Below, one piece after another: positions 52,208-64,000 of a DNA stretch of 64,000 nt. Below the pieces are notes generated by a model that had not been told where the DNA came from, searched no databases, and saw nothing but the letters and a program-made list of their open reading frames with translations. Origin of the DNA: Rahnella victoriana (GTDB taxonomy: Bacteria; Pseudomonadota; Gammaproteobacteria; Enterobacterales; Enterobacteriaceae); NCBI RefSeq assembly GCF_004330295.1, contig NZ_SJOJ01000020.1, positions 1 to 64,000 of the forward strand, written 5' to 3'. The translations under genes were made by a program, and so were the position numbers. Position 1 is the stretch's first letter. The number at the start of each line of letters is the position of its first letter.

Positions 52208-54532
52208 ATGAAAAAAAACCATGATCTGGCTGTTATGCACTGGGGAACGTACCGCGTTGCCACGGCTGACGGTGTTTTAAAATCTGTTGAACCCGTGGAA
52301 TGGGATCGTAATCCGTCTGAAATCGGACAATCCCTGATGGGTTCAGTCGACGGACCCAGCCGCGTGCGTCGCCCTGCGGTCCGGCTGGGCTATTTACAAC
52401 ACGGTGCGGCCTCGCGTGAAGGACGCGGCAAAGAGCCTTTTGTCGAAGTCAGCTGGGAGACGGCGCTGTCGCTGGTTGCGGCTGAACTCGCACGCGTAAA
52501 GGACACCCACGGTAATTCTGCGTTCTATGCCGGGTCTTACGGCTGGTCGAGCGCCGGTCGTTTTCACCATGCGCAAAGCCAGATGCACCGGTTTTTCAAT
52601 CAGTTTGGCGGCTATACCGGCAGCACAAACACCTACAGTCTGGCGGCGGCGGAGCGTTTATTGCCGCACATTATCGGTGATCTGGATGTGCTGCAAAAAC
52701 AGCATACTCACTGGTCCGTGCTGGCCGGAAAGTGCGAACTGTTCGTTGCCTTCGGCGGACTGCCGTGGCGCAATGCGCAGGTCAACGGTGGCGGTGCCAA
52801 CGATCACTCGCTGAAATACTGGTTACAGGAAATGGAGCGAACCGGCACCCGTTTCATCAATGTCAGCCCGGTGAAGAATGATCTCTCGTCGGTGAAAACG
52901 GCCGAATGGCTGTCCCTCAAACCGGGCAGCGATACCGCACTGTTGCTGGCGCTCAGTCATGTGCTCGTCGAGGAATCCCGCTATGACGCGGGTTTTGTCG
53001 CCAGCCATACCGTCGGCTTCAGTACGTTCAGCGATTATCTGACGGGTGCTCGTGACGGGCAGGCCAAAACACCGCAATGGGCAGAACCGTTGACCGGCAT
53101 CAGCGCGCAGGCAATCCGCACGCTGGCGCGTGAGATGTCCGAAAAGCACACCATGATTAATATCGCCTGGTCTTTGCAGCGCGCACGACAGGGCGAACAA
53201 ACTTTCTGGGCGACGGTGGCGCTGGCGTCTTTACTCGGACAGATCGGCACGCCGGGCGGCGGGCTGGGCTTTGCCTACGCGTCTACCAATCTTGCAGGCG
53301 CCGATCGCCGCACCTTCTCCGGCCCGCGTTTGCCGATGGGTAAAAATGCGGTTAACGATCACATCCCCGTGGCGCGGCTTTCCGACATGTTGCTCAATCC
53401 CGGCGGCGCGTATCAGTTCGATGGCAAAAACTGTCAGTATCCCGATATCCGGCTGGTTTACTGGGCGGGCGGTAACGCGTTTCACCATCATCAGGATATC
53501 AACCGGCTGGTGAAAGCCTGGCGTCAGCCCGATACCGTGGTGGTGCATGAACAGTATTGGACGGCGCAGGCTAAGTTCGCCGATATCGTGCTGCCGGTGA
53601 CAACGTCACTTGAGCGTGAGGATATCGGCAGCGCCAGCAACGATGGTTACATGATTGCCATGCGTCAGCATATTGCACCGGTCGGTGAGGCGCGCAGCGA
53701 TTACGCGATATTTGCCGCGCTCGCGCAGCAAATGGGCTTTGGCGAGGTCTTCAGCGAAGGGCGCGATGCGGCGGACTGGCTGCGGCATATCTACCAGCTT
53801 TCGGTTCCCCGTGCGCAGGCCGATGGCATTGAGCTGCCGGAATTCGATGATTTCTGGCAACAGGGCAAACTGGAATATGCGCGTCCGGAGGCGCCGCAGA
53901 TCCTGTTCGAAGACTTCCGCCGTGACCCTGAAGGATCGCCGCTGGCTACGCCGTCAGGCAAAATCGAACTGTTTTCACAGACGGTGGCGAATTTTGATTA
54001 CGAAGAATGTCCCGGTTTCCCGTTCTGGTATGAACAGGACTACCGTGAACAGCAGGCAACCCGTGCCCGCTGGCCGCTGCATTTGCTCTCAAGTCAGCCA
54101 CGGACGCGGTTGCACAGCCAGTACGATCACGGCAGCGTCAGCCGTAAGACAAAAATCAGCGACCGTGAACCTCTCTGGATACATCCGCAGGATGCCGATG
54201 CGCGTGGCATTACTGAGGGCAGTATCGTGCGGGTGTTTAACGATCGTGGCGCAATCCTGGCGGGTGTTCATCTGACCGAGGATCTGCGCCCCGGCGTGGT
54301 GCAAATGTCGACCGGTGCCTGGTACGACCCGCAGGATCCGTCGCAACCCGACTCGCTGGATAAACACGGCAACCCGAACGTACTGACGGAAGATCGCGGC
54401 AGTTCGCGACTCGGGCAGGGGTGCAGCGCACAAAGCTGCTGGATTGATATCGAACGCTGGAACGCGCCTTTACCCGAGGTTACCGCCTTCCTGCCGCCGG
54501 CGTTTGTTGCTGCTGATGACTCAGGCAACTGA
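52208..54532 (+). CDS. BisC/TorA-type molybdopterin-dependent sulfoxide reductase
   Basis: 774-residue bis-MGD molybdoenzyme of the DMSO-reductase family with no Tat signal and no N-terminal Fe-S cysteines, which points to the cytoplasmic BisC branch. The likely molybdenum ligand is the Ser in SYGWSSAGRFHHAQSQ (near residue 118); NTYSLAAAERLLPHI, PGGGLGFAY, WAGGNAFHHHQDINRL and the C-terminal GQGCSAQSCW are family marks. BisC reduces biotin sulfoxide and free methionine-S-sulfoxide. It diverges from the ABC operon across a 229-bp gap that holds a small CGTAGC/GCTACG hairpin (52149-52166). Convergent with bglG, 18 bp apart. Confidence 0.87.
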   Translation: MKKNHDLAVMHWGTYRVATADGVLKSVEPVEWDRNPSEIGQSLMGSVDGPSRVRRPAVRLGYLQHGAASREGRGKEPFVEVSWETALSLVAAELARVKDTHGNSAFYAGSYGWSSAGRFHHAQSQMHRFFNQFGGYTGSTNTYSLAAAERLLPHIIGDLDVLQKQHTHWSVLAGKCELFVAFGGLPWRNAQVNGGGANDHSLKYWLQEMERTGTRFINVSPVKNDLSSVKTAEWLSLKPGSDTALLLALSHVLVEESRYDAGFVASHTVGFSTFSDYLTGARDGQAKTPQWAEPLTGISAQAIRTLAREMSEKHTMINIAWSLQRARQGEQTFWATVALASLLGQIGTPGGGLGFAYASTNLAGADRRTFSGPRLPMGKNAVNDHIPVARLSDMLLNPGGAYQFDGKNCQYPDIRLVYWAGGNAFHHHQDINRLVKAWRQPDTVVVHEQYWTAQAKFADIVLPVTTSLEREDIGSASNDGYMIAMRQHIAPVGEARSDYAIFAALAQQMGFGEVFSEGRDAADWLRHIYQLSVPRAQADGIELPEFDDFWQQGKLEYARPEAPQILFEDFRRDPEGSPLATPSGKIELFSQTVANFDYEECPGFPFWYEQDYREQQATRARWPLHLLSSQPRTRLHSQYDHGSVSRKTKISDREPLWIHPQDADARGITEGSIVRVFNDRGAILAGVHLTEDLRPGVVQMSTGAWYDPQDPSQPDSLDKHGNPNVLTEDRGSSRLGQGCSAQSCWIDIERWNAPLPEVTAFLPPAFVAADDSGN

Positions 54533-54550
54533 TGCGGGTGAAGGGAAAAT

Positions 54551-55387
54551 TTAGGCCCCGCCATCCTCCAGCCTGCTGATGTGCAGGCTGAGCCAGGTCA
54601 GTTCGTCTTTGGGTAAGGCGATGGCGTATTTTTCATGCACATAATCGCGTATGGAGAGGGAAACCGCCATCGCGCCCGGACGATGGCGCAGCAGTTCCTG
54701 ATAAAAATCCTCCGTGTCACTGGCCGCGATTTTTCCGCTGAGGATCCTTTCAGCGAAATAACGCACGTGGGTGATGAAACGGTTGTAGTTCACTGAGTCA
54801 ATATCGAGGATTTTGTTCAGCTTATAGCGGACAATTTCAGCGATGCGGTTTACCAGTTCTACCTGCTGATGGGCGGTGGTGGTGTCGTTGTCACCTGACG
54901 CATTAATCAGATGAAAGGCAATATTCACCGCTTCGTCGGCAGGCAGGGAAATATCGAAACGCGCACTGACCATCGCGCTGGCCTGACGAGCAATTTCGTA
55001 TTCTTTCTGATAATAGCGTTTTATCTCCCAGCCCAGTTTGTTGACAAAACTCTGTTCTTTTTTGCAACGTTCTGCCGCAAAAAACAGGTGTTCCGTGAGG
55101 GTGAAAAACAGCGAGGAATGGAGTTTTTTGACATAACTTTGCTGCGCCAGCTGAATAATGTCGTGGGTGACATCAAAAAAGGCCGCAGGAATGGTGGCCG
55201 TCAGTGACAGAAAATGTCGCGATTTCAAATCCTGTATCGGTATAAAAACCTTCTCGACGTGCGCAATATCAATCTGCATGCCGGGCTTTGCGTTGAACCC
55301 CAGCCCTTTGCCAAACAGCACCATTTCCTCCTGCTCATTTTCAACCAGAAGCATGCTGTTATTGAGCGATTTCTTCACTGTAATCAC
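54551..55387 (-). CDS. bglG: BglG/LicT-family transcriptional antiterminator
   Basis: 278-residue RNA-binding antiterminator: CAT RNA-binding domain at residues 1-55 (KSLNNSMLLVENEQEEMVLFGKGLGFN), then two PTS regulation domains with the conserved phosphorylatable histidines (INIAFHLIN-type and YVHEKYAIALPKDELTWLSLHISRL). It binds the RAT in the bglF leader and prevents termination when beta-glucosides are present. The start is a GTG at 55387 with AGGAA 7 nt upstream; a longer ORF is unlikely. Unlike E. coli bgl, the antiterminator is the last gene of the operon. Confidence 0.9.
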   Translation of the reverse strand: MITVKKSLNNSMLLVENEQEEMVLFGKGLGFNAKPGMQIDIAHVEKVFIPIQDLKSRHFLSLTATIPAAFFDVTHDIIQLAQQSYVKKLHSSLFFTLTEHLFFAAERCKKEQSFVNKLGWEIKRYYQKEYEIARQASAMVSARFDISLPADEAVNIAFHLINASGDNDTTTAHQQVELVNRIAEIVRYKLNKILDIDSVNYNRFITHVRYFAERILSGKIAASDTEDFYQELLRHRPGAMAVSLSIRDYVHEKYAIALPKDELTWLSLHISRLEDGGA

Positions 55388-55415
55388 GGTCTGTTCCTGC
55401 GGCTGATTGTCACGA

Positions 55416-58711
<3,296 letters not shown>

Positions 58712-58742
58712 AGCCACCATTCCCGGAGCCGAAACAAAAAAA

Positions 58743-58794
58743 AAGACCTGAAGCCCCATCACCTTACAAAGAAGAGGATGGGGCTTCAGGTCTT
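58743..58794 (-). terminator. Leader terminator of the bgl operon
   Basis: An 18-bp perfect stem (58743-58760 with 58777-58794) and a U-tract of about nine on the minus strand, ending some 25 nt before bglF. It stops transcription unless BglG stabilises the overlapping RAT. Confidence 0.93.
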
Positions 58795-58818
58795 GCCTAC
58801 GCTGGGTAGTAACACGCC
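58785..58818 (-). promoter_or_regulatory. RAT (ribonucleic antiterminator) for BglG
   Basis: On the minus strand the element starts GGCGTGTTACTACCC and ends AGGCAAGACCTGAA. It keeps the RAT layout GG..TGTTACT..AGGCAAxACCT.AA recognised by LicT/BglG, and its 3' part overlaps the left arm of the terminator stem, as required for mutually exclusive folding. Confidence 0.88.
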
Positions 58819-58826
58819 TGTGGTCT

Positions 58827-58898
58827 ATTTCTGATTAATTAGGTCCTGAAGTCAATGTAATCATCGGGAAGAAGGCGGTAAGTGTGAGCTCGTTGGCA
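58827..58898 (-). promoter_or_regulatory. Probable CRP-dependent bgl promoter
   Basis: On the minus strand TTGACT (58855-58850) is a good -35; the hexamer 17 bp on (AGAAAT at 58832-58827) is a poor -10. A CRP-like site (plus strand TGTGAGCTCGTTGGCAA, from 58883) is centred about 70 bp before the expected start. The remaining sequence to 58998 is featureless. Confidence 0.45.
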
Positions 58899-58998
58899 AA
58901 ATTTCTGAATCGCCCCTGACTTTTTTAAAGACAAAACCCCAATCAATGAAGTTGCGCGGCGGGCTAAGCGAACAAAACCGAAACTTTCACGAATCCTG

Positions 58999-60402
58999 TC
59001 AACCCATTGACTCCTCAGCATTCGGGAAGAACAGTCCGAAAGTCGTGGTGCCTTGCCCGCTTTCAACCCAGCAGCGGCCCTGGTGCAATTGCATGATGGA
59101 GGTGACAATCGACAACCCCAACCCACTCGAGTGGGAAGAGTTTTGGCGGGAAGGGTCAGCACGATAGAAACGGTCGAAAATCCTTTCCTGATCGTGTTTA
59201 GGAATCGTTTCGCCTTGGTTGACCACCAGAATATTCATGCCTGCGGCGGCGGGGGAGGCAATGATTTCAATCACGCTGTCTGATGCGGCATGGCGTACGG
59301 CGTTGGAAAGCAGATTAGCCAGCGCTCTGCGTAAGAGCATAGCGTCGGCAAACAGGGTGCCCTGGCCGCTGACCTGGATCCGGATATCGCGTTCGGCAGC
59401 TAAGTCTTCGAAATAATCACAAATCCGCTTCATATCCTGCGTGGCGTCCAGAACGATGCGCTGAATTTCCTGGTCTGGCTGCTCGGCCTGCGCCAAAAAA
59501 AGCATGTTATCAATCATGCGCGACATACGTTGAAGTTCTTCAAAATTAGACCCCAGTAACCGCCGGTAGTACTCATTTTCACGTGGCGCCCCCAGACCTA
59601 CCTCAGTTTGCCCGAGAAGTATGGTGATCGGCGTACGCAGATCGTGGGCCATGTCGCCACTCACTTGTTTGATTTGTTTAAACCCGCGTTCGAGTCTTTC
59701 CAGCATGGCATTTATCTGATCAATCAGGGGATCAAGCTCAGTGGGTGCATCGTCTTTGGCCAGACGCGAGGACAAGGTTCTGGTGCCAATCTTCGCGGTT
59801 CTTTCCGCCAGCCTTCGCAAAGGAGAAACCCCCCGGCGGGCAAAAATAAAGGCCAAAACGACCGAAATGGCGGCCATCATCGATGCAAACAGAATGATGT
59901 TATCGCGATACACATCCAAAATATGCGTCCGGTCGGTTAACACACGGCTTGAGATAATTTCCAGCGGGGGTAAATCATTGGAAGACTGACTGGTCGCCGC
60001 CATAGAAATCATGGGTGTCCCGTCAGACGTTTGCGAATGGTGCACGACATTCAGCGACAGTTTCTGGTTGGCGGAGATCGGCGCGACATCAGGGATCTGG
60101 CGTTTGAGAGGATTGACCTCCAGTAAGGTCGGGCCTTGTGTATAACGGATAACCAGCAGGGATTCCGTGTTTCCCAGCATATTCGCGAACAGGTGTGGCT
60201 TTTCATGGATAAGCTGACGTGCATCCATATCCCGTAATAAGGTGCTGATCTGGTCCACCCGTGAGACAAGCGCCGCGTCATCACGCAGCGTCAACTGGTG
60301 CCGTAACGCATAATAAAGTGCTCCGCCCATGACAGTAAACGCCACAAACGAAAAGGCGGCGAGCAAAACGGCGAGGCGAAACGTGAGGGAAATACGTCTC
60401 AT
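58999..60402 (-). CDS. Sensor histidine kinase, CusS-like
   Basis: 467-residue inner-membrane kinase: membrane segment 1 (about 10-32), periplasmic sensor (33-165), membrane segment 2 (168-190), HAMP linker, phospho-acceptor H in GDMAHDLRTPITILLGQ (near residue 253), and ATPase boxes NLLSNAVRHA and SGLGLSIV. The overall shape is that of the heavy-metal sensor group (CusS/IrlS), though the sensor domain lacks an obvious metal-binding cluster. It overlaps the response-regulator gene by 4 bp (ATGA). Confidence 0.9.
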   Translation of the reverse strand: MRRISLTFRLAVLLAAFSFVAFTVMGGALYYALRHQLTLRDDAALVSRVDQISTLLRDMDARQLIHEKPHLFANMLGNTESLLVIRYTQGPTLLEVNPLKRQIPDVAPISANQKLSLNVVHHSQTSDGTPMISMAATSQSSNDLPPLEIISSRVLTDRTHILDVYRDNIILFASMMAAISVVLAFIFARRGVSPLRRLAERTAKIGTRTLSSRLAKDDAPTELDPLIDQINAMLERLERGFKQIKQVSGDMAHDLRTPITILLGQTEVGLGAPRENEYYRRLLGSNFEELQRMSRMIDNMLFLAQAEQPDQEIQRIVLDATQDMKRICDYFEDLAAERDIRIQVSGQGTLFADAMLLRRALANLLSNAVRHAASDSVIEIIASPAAAGMNILVVNQGETIPKHDQERIFDRFYRADPSRQNSSHSSGLGLSIVTSIMQLHQGRCWVESGQGTTTFGLFFPNAEESMG

Positions 60403-61070
60403 GGCTCTTCCTCACAGCGATAACCCACGCCATGAATTGTATGTATTAATTGATTCTGAAACGGCTCATCGATTTTTTGCCTTAATCTTCTGACGGCCAC
60501 ATCCACCACATTGGTGTCGCTGTCAAAATTCATATCCCATACGCGGGAAGCCAAAAAGGTGCGCGACAATACCTGACCGGGATGCTGGAGAAAACACACC
60601 AGCAATTTAAATTCTTTGTTGGTCAGGGTGATACGTTTCCCGGCGCGTTCACACCGAAATTTTTCGATATCCACGACCAGATCTGCCAGCGATAAAACAT
60701 TACCTGATTGCGGCTGGCCCCGGCGAAGGATGATGCGAATGCGGGCCAGCAGTTCAGCATAGGAAAAGGGTTTCACCAGATACTCATCAGCCCCCAACCC
60801 CAGGCCACGCAAGCGATCTTCCAGCGCCCCGAGTGCACTGAGAAACAGCACGGGTGTCTGGAGATGAATACGCAGTCGCTCCATCACCGTCCAGCCGTCC
60901 ATCTCTGGCAGCATCACATCCAGCAGGATCAGGTCGTAAGCATTCTCCCGGGCCATATGAAGGCCATCGATACCGTTAGCGGCCCAGTCGGCGGTGTAAC
61001 CCGCTTCATTAAGGCCATTTCTCAGGTATTCGGCGGTTTTCTCTTCGTCTTCAATAATGAGGATTTTCAA
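60399..61070 (-). CDS. OmpR-family response regulator, CusR-like
   Basis: About 223 residues. Receiver domain KILIIEDEEKTAEYLRNGLNEAGY with the phospho-Asp in LILLDVMLPEMDGW near residue 51 and the conserved Lys in YLVKPFSYAELLARI; C-terminal winged helix with LTNKEFKLLVCFLQHPGQVLSR and VDVAVRRLRQKID. The start is uncertain: the family N-terminus begins at a TTG (61070), while the only ATGs in frame are about 20 residues upstream and give an atypical tail. Partner of the adjacent kinase. Confidence 0.88.
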   Translation of the reverse strand: MKILIIEDEEKTAEYLRNGLNEAGYTADWAANGIDGLHMARENAYDLILLDVMLPEMDGWTVMERLRIHLQTPVLFLSALGALEDRLRGLGLGADEYLVKPFSYAELLARIRIILRRGQPQSGNVLSLADLVVDIEKFRCERAGKRITLTNKEFKLLVCFLQHPGQVLSRTFLASRVWDMNFDSDTNVVDVAVRRLRQKIDEPFQNQLIHTIHGVGYRCEEEP

Positions 61071-61148
61071 ACAGGATAGAACCTCGGCGTGCAGGAGAAA
61101 AGGGCACACGCGGCGCCCATTTCTTCTCATCATGATGATGCGAAATGT

Positions 61149-61934
61149 TTAATAACCCGGCACGTGCGCGGCTTTCATAATCAGATTTGCCACGGCTTCC
61201 GGCTGGGAAATTAACGATACATGACTAGATTTTAGCTCGATCGTCTGCGCGTGCATACGTTTAGCCATGAAGCGCTCGAGATCAGGATTGATGGTGCGGT
61301 CTTCCGTCGAGACGGCGTAATACGTTGGCTTAAATTCCCAGGCGGCGACGCTGGTTTTGGCCATCGTGATGGCTTTGCCCATGGGTTGCTGAACGGCGTA
61401 GTAAGCTTTGGCTTCTTTCTCAGGCAAATCACCTGCAAAATCATGAACAAAGGCTGATTCCGTTAACGCACCAAAATTGTCATTCCATTTTATGCCCGCA
61501 GAAGCGGGCGATGCCGGGAATTTCTTTGTCAGCGCCGGATAGTCTTCACCCGCTGCCGGTGCACGCGCAGCGATATATACCAGGCCTTTCACTTCCGGCT
61601 CATTCCCTGCCTGGCTAATCACCATGCCCCCGTAAGAGTGTGCGACCAGAATGACCGGGCCGTTTTGCAGAGCCAGCGCCCGTTTCACCGCCGCAACATC
61701 GTTATCCAGTGACGTCGTCGGGTTCTGCACCGCAGTCACATGCAGGCCTTTGGCTTGCAGCAGCGGGATAACCTTAGACCAGCTCGACGCATCCGCAAAC
61801 AAGCCATGAACCAGCACGATGTTAGTGACTTCCGGTGCATTTGCGACTGGCTTGCTGGTATCAGCCTGAACCGTTGAGATAGTCATCCCGGCAAGAACGA
61901 GAGAAGTGATGAGTGACAGATTGCGTAATTTCAT
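61149..61934 (-). CDS. Exported alpha/beta hydrolase
   Basis: 261 residues with a signal peptide (SLITSLVLAGMTISTVQA). The fold is of the EstA/salicylate-esterase-like kind: oxyanion motif VLVHGLFADASSW near residue 42, nucleophile Ser in LVAHSYGGMV, acid near STEDRTINPDLE, and catalytic His in KSSHVSLISQPEAV. Substrate unknown. It lies immediately upstream of the two-component genes on the same strand, with 79 bp between it and the regulator start, and may be co-transcribed. Confidence 0.85.
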   Translation of the reverse strand: MKLRNLSLITSLVLAGMTISTVQADTSKPVANAPEVTNIVLVHGLFADASSWSKVIPLLQAKGLHVTAVQNPTTSLDNDVAAVKRALALQNGPVILVAHSYGGMVISQAGNEPEVKGLVYIAARAPAAGEDYPALTKKFPASPASAGIKWNDNFGALTESAFVHDFAGDLPEKEAKAYYAVQQPMGKAITMAKTSVAAWEFKPTYYAVSTEDRTINPDLERFMAKRMHAQTIELKSSHVSLISQPEAVANLIMKAAHVPGY

Positions 61935-62198
61935 AATAAATCCTCAGTGCAGTGTGTGAAGGCAATATATCAATCAGAGGCCAACAAAAGACTGACGAGG
62001 AAATGACAAAAAAATGACATACATGCCGGGGAACACGTAGCCACAGAAACCGACTCCCATGCGGCATTCAGAAATCTTTCAGAAAGCTCATCCCCCATGG
62101 TGGCCCGTGAAAGTATCAATGCAAAACGAATCATTCTCTTTTAGTCACCCGCCGTATCTTCAACGCTTCATCAACTGTCAGGCACATGCTGCTTGAGT

Positions 62199-62214
62199 TT
62201 GAGCGGTTGCTCAA
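62199..62214. promoter_or_regulatory. TetR-type operator 1 upstream of smvA
   Basis: TTGAGCGGTTGCTCAA: 6-bp perfect arms around GGTT, 52 bp before the pump start. It matches operator 2 at 62229-62244 in both arms. Confidence 0.75.
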
Positions 62215-62228
62215 GTATCTTGCTGGTC

Positions 62229-62244
62229 TTGAGCAACTGCTCAA
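62229..62244. promoter_or_regulatory. TetR-type operator 2 upstream of smvA
   Basis: TTGAGCAACTGCTCAA: same arms as operator 1, centres 30 bp apart, which puts both on one face of the helix. It lies 22 bp before the smvA ATG and would block transcription or initiation. Confidence 0.75.
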
Positions 62245-62266
62245 AATCTATCTGAGGCACTTTTTT

Positions 62267-63763
62267 ATGTTCGTCAATAATCGCTGGCTGATACTTGCCA
62301 TCGTCACCAGTACGCTGTTTCTGATCATCATCGATATGACCGTGTTGTACACCGCGTTACCCCGTCTGACACAGGCGCTGGGTGCCACGGCATCGGAAAA
62401 ACTATGGATAGTGAATGCCTATCCTCTGGTGGTCGCCGGGCTGCTACCGGGCGCGGGAATGCTGAGCGACCGGCTCGGGCATAAGAATCTGTTTATGAGC
62501 GGGCTGCCGGTGTTCGCGCTCGCCTCCCTGTGCGCGGCGTTTTCTGCCAGCGCTGAAATGCTGATTGCCTCCCGCGTGTTTCTGGCCATCGGTGCAGCGA
62601 TGATGATGCCTGCGACGCTGGCGATTGTGCGCCATGTATTTACCGATGAGCGTGAACGCGCGCTGGCGATCGGCATCTGGTCGGCGGTGGCTTCCGGTGC
62701 GGCGGCACTCGGGCCGGTGATCGGCGGCGTATTGCTGGAATATTTCTGGTGGGGATCGGTATTCCTGATCAACGTGCCGATCGTGCTGGCGGTTTTCCCG
62801 TTCGCGCTGGCGCTGATCCCGCGTGGTAAAGGCAACAAACAGCGCCCGTGTGATTTTATCGGTTCTGCGCTGGTGATGGCGGGGCTGGTCGGCGTGATTT
62901 ACGCGCTGAAAGAACTTAGCCATATCAATTCCTCATGGCTGGTCATCGTGTCTGCGGCGACGGCGGGCGTGATTTTCCTCAGCTTATTCGCCAGAAGACA
63001 ACAGCGCGCATTGCAGCCGATGATCGATTTCTCGCTGTTCCGTAACCGGGCGTTTGCCTGCGGTGTCGGTGTTGCTATTACCTCAATGATCGCGCTGATT
63101 GGCATCGAACTGGTGCTCAGCCAGCGGTTACAACTGGTGCTTGGCCTGTCGCCGTTTATGGCGGCGATGTTTATCCTGCCGATCCCGGTGGCGTCTGCAC
63201 TGGCCTCGCCGCTGGCGGGTATGCTGATCCCGCGTGTCGGCGTGCGCAAAATGATGCTTGGCGGCTTTGCGCTGTCGGCACTGGGGATTGTGATGCATGC
63301 GCTGGTGTTTGACGTTGGCGTGACGCTGCAACTGATCAGCCTGTTTATCTTAGGTTTCGGGCTGGGAGGGGCCGTGACAGCGGCTTCAACCTCGATCATG
63401 CTCAACGCACCGGAAGACAAAGCCGGCATGGTGGCGGCGATCGAAGATGTGTCGTGGGAAATGGGCGGCGTGCTTGGCGTCACCTTGCTGGGCGGTCTGA
63501 TGACGGCGGTGTACAGCCGCACCCTGGAACTGCCTGCCGCGCTGGTGACCGGCGACGCGGCCTATGACAGTCTCGACGAAGCGCTGGCGATCGCCAGCCA
63601 TCTCAGCCCGGAACACGCGACAGTTATCACGGATCTCGCCCGCGCGGCGTTCGATCAGGCGTTTATGGCGGTGCTGGTGTCGGCGGCCGCGCTGGTCATA
63701 GCGACGGTGATTGTGGTGAAAATCGTCTTGCGTAAGTCGTTGGGCGCACGTCTGCCTTCCTGA
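62267..63763 (+). CDS. smvA: SmvA-like MFS multidrug efflux pump
   Basis: 498-residue drug:H+ antiporter of the 14-segment DHA2 family, exporting quaternary ammonium compounds, biguanides and methyl viologen in homologues. Family motifs: DMTVLYTALPRLTQALGA in segment 1, GMLSDRLGHKNLFMSG after segment 2, and the motif C region GPVIGGVLLEYFWWGSVFLINVP. The ATG at 62267 has GAGG upstream; a longer ORF reads through the operators and is rejected. The gene is followed by its likely TetR regulator. Confidence 0.88.
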   Translation: MFVNNRWLILAIVTSTLFLIIIDMTVLYTALPRLTQALGATASEKLWIVNAYPLVVAGLLPGAGMLSDRLGHKNLFMSGLPVFALASLCAAFSASAEMLIASRVFLAIGAAMMMPATLAIVRHVFTDERERALAIGIWSAVASGAAALGPVIGGVLLEYFWWGSVFLINVPIVLAVFPFALALIPRGKGNKQRPCDFIGSALVMAGLVGVIYALKELSHINSSWLVIVSAATAGVIFLSLFARRQQRALQPMIDFSLFRNRAFACGVGVAITSMIALIGIELVLSQRLQLVLGLSPFMAAMFILPIPVASALASPLAGMLIPRVGVRKMMLGGFALSALGIVMHALVFDVGVTLQLISLFILGFGLGGAVTAASTSIMLNAPEDKAGMVAAIEDVSWEMGGVLGVTLLGGLMTAVYSRTLELPAALVTGDAAYDSLDEALAIASHLSPEHATVITDLARAAFDQAFMAVLVSAAALVIATVIVVKIVLRKSLGARLPS

Positions 63764-63777
63764 TAAAATGCGGCCAG

Positions 63778-63789
63778 GAGCGGTTGCTC
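63778..63789. promoter_or_regulatory. Third copy of the TetR-type operator
   Basis: GAGCGGTTGCTC repeats the core of operator 1 in the short gap between smvA and the tetR-type gene, 21 bp before its ATG; the outer TT/AA are not conserved. Suggests negative autoregulation. Confidence 0.65.
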
Positions 63790-63810
63790 GATGCCAGCAC
63801 AGGATTGATT

Positions 63811-64000
63811 ATGAAAGAAAATCAGGAGGCGTTAAGGGCTAAAATTCTTGACGGTGCCATCAGTCTCTTTATCGAAAAAGGGATTGAAAAAGTGACGACA
63901 CGCGAGCTGACGGAGCGCGTCGGCATTTCCCGCAGCCATATTTATCATTACTTTCGCGACTGGCAGACCTTATGTATCGAGGCGCTGAAGGAGGTGATGC
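63811..64000 (+). CDS. TetR-family regulator (partial, runs off the window)
   Basis: 63 codons visible. The N-terminal TetR helix-turn-helix is clear: ALRAKILDGAISLFIEKGIEK, then VTTRELTERVGISRSHIYHYFRD. Context beside smvA makes it the SmvR-like repressor, although in several enterics that gene is divergent from smvA, while here it lies downstream on the same strand. AGGA is 6 nt upstream of the ATG. Confidence 0.85.
   Translation, partial: MKENQEALRAKILDGAISLFIEKGIEKVTTRELTERVGISRSHIYHYFRDWQTLCIEALKEVM

Noticed and set aside
58839-59162. 107-codon minus-strand ORF across the bgl leader and kinase 3' end
   Set aside because: It overlaps the kinase gene out of frame and ends in the bgl promoter; no domain or ribosome site.

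Overview
The window looks like chromosomal DNA of a plant- or environment-associated member of the Enterobacterales. A relative of Rahnella, Ewingella or Serratia is my inference, not something the sequence proves. Support comes from a chbBCARFG operon collinear with that of Escherichia coli, enteric gene pairs such as ytfH/qorB and hosA/vdcCD, a YmgB-type connector, a YfaZ porin and a SmvA efflux pump. No rRNA, tRNA, transposase, integrase, CRISPR array or phage gene was seen. Coding density is high and gene starts mostly carry good Shine-Dalgarno sequences.

Layout. 1-6860: a LacI-family repressor diverges from a complete chitobiose operon (PTS permease, AraC regulator, GH4 hydrolase, deacetylase). 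The chbB-chbC gap carries what looks like a ChiX small-RNA decoy site. 6888-12057: aspartate 4-decarboxylase with two AspT-family exchangers. 12315-16611: an amidohydrolase/ABM-domain pair, ytfH/qorB and a YmgB-like connector. 17106-20395: a P-loop kinase, idi, hosA and the hydroxyarylic acid decarboxylase subunits C and D. 20451-24353: a GPH symporter plus GH31 glycosidase cassette bracketed by two copies of a repeat. 24664-26749: exported MsrB and MsrA, a tiny His-rich lipoprotein that is too short for most gene callers, and a YfaZ porin. 26950-34380: a MarT/FidL-like membrane regulator pair, an HD-GYP phosphodiesterase and a four-gene chaperone-usher fimbrial operon. 34629-38344: mesD/mesX (folate-independent methionine synthase) with a MetR box, diverging from an ABM/ACT/ArsR cassette. 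38400-45951: a non-phosphorylative L-fucose pathway (FucP, mutarotase, two SDRs, lactonase, dehydratase, FAH-fold hydrolase) with a divergent GntR regulator. 46004-54532: a peptide-type ABC importer with an M19 dipeptidase, and a BisC-like molybdoenzyme. 54551-58855: a bglF-bglB-bglG operon with a textbook RAT/terminator leader. 58999-64000: a CusSR-like two-component system, an exported alpha/beta hydrolase, a SmvA-like pump and the start of its TetR regulator.

Themes. Much of the window is carbon scavenging (chitobiose, GH31 substrate, L-fucose, beta-glucosides, peptides, aromatic acids), each system with its own regulator and often a visible operator. The most unusual structural feature is a GC-rich palindromic intergenic repeat present four times (near 1, 20451, 24178 and 39789). 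Every copy contains the same 19-nt G-quadruplex-type motif. I did not find a clearly new defence or mobile system. The best candidates for undescribed biology are that repeat family, the His-rich lipoprotein beside the exported Msr enzymes, the ABM/ACT/ArsR cassette facing mesX, and the M19 dipeptidase that lacks a canonical metal ligand.
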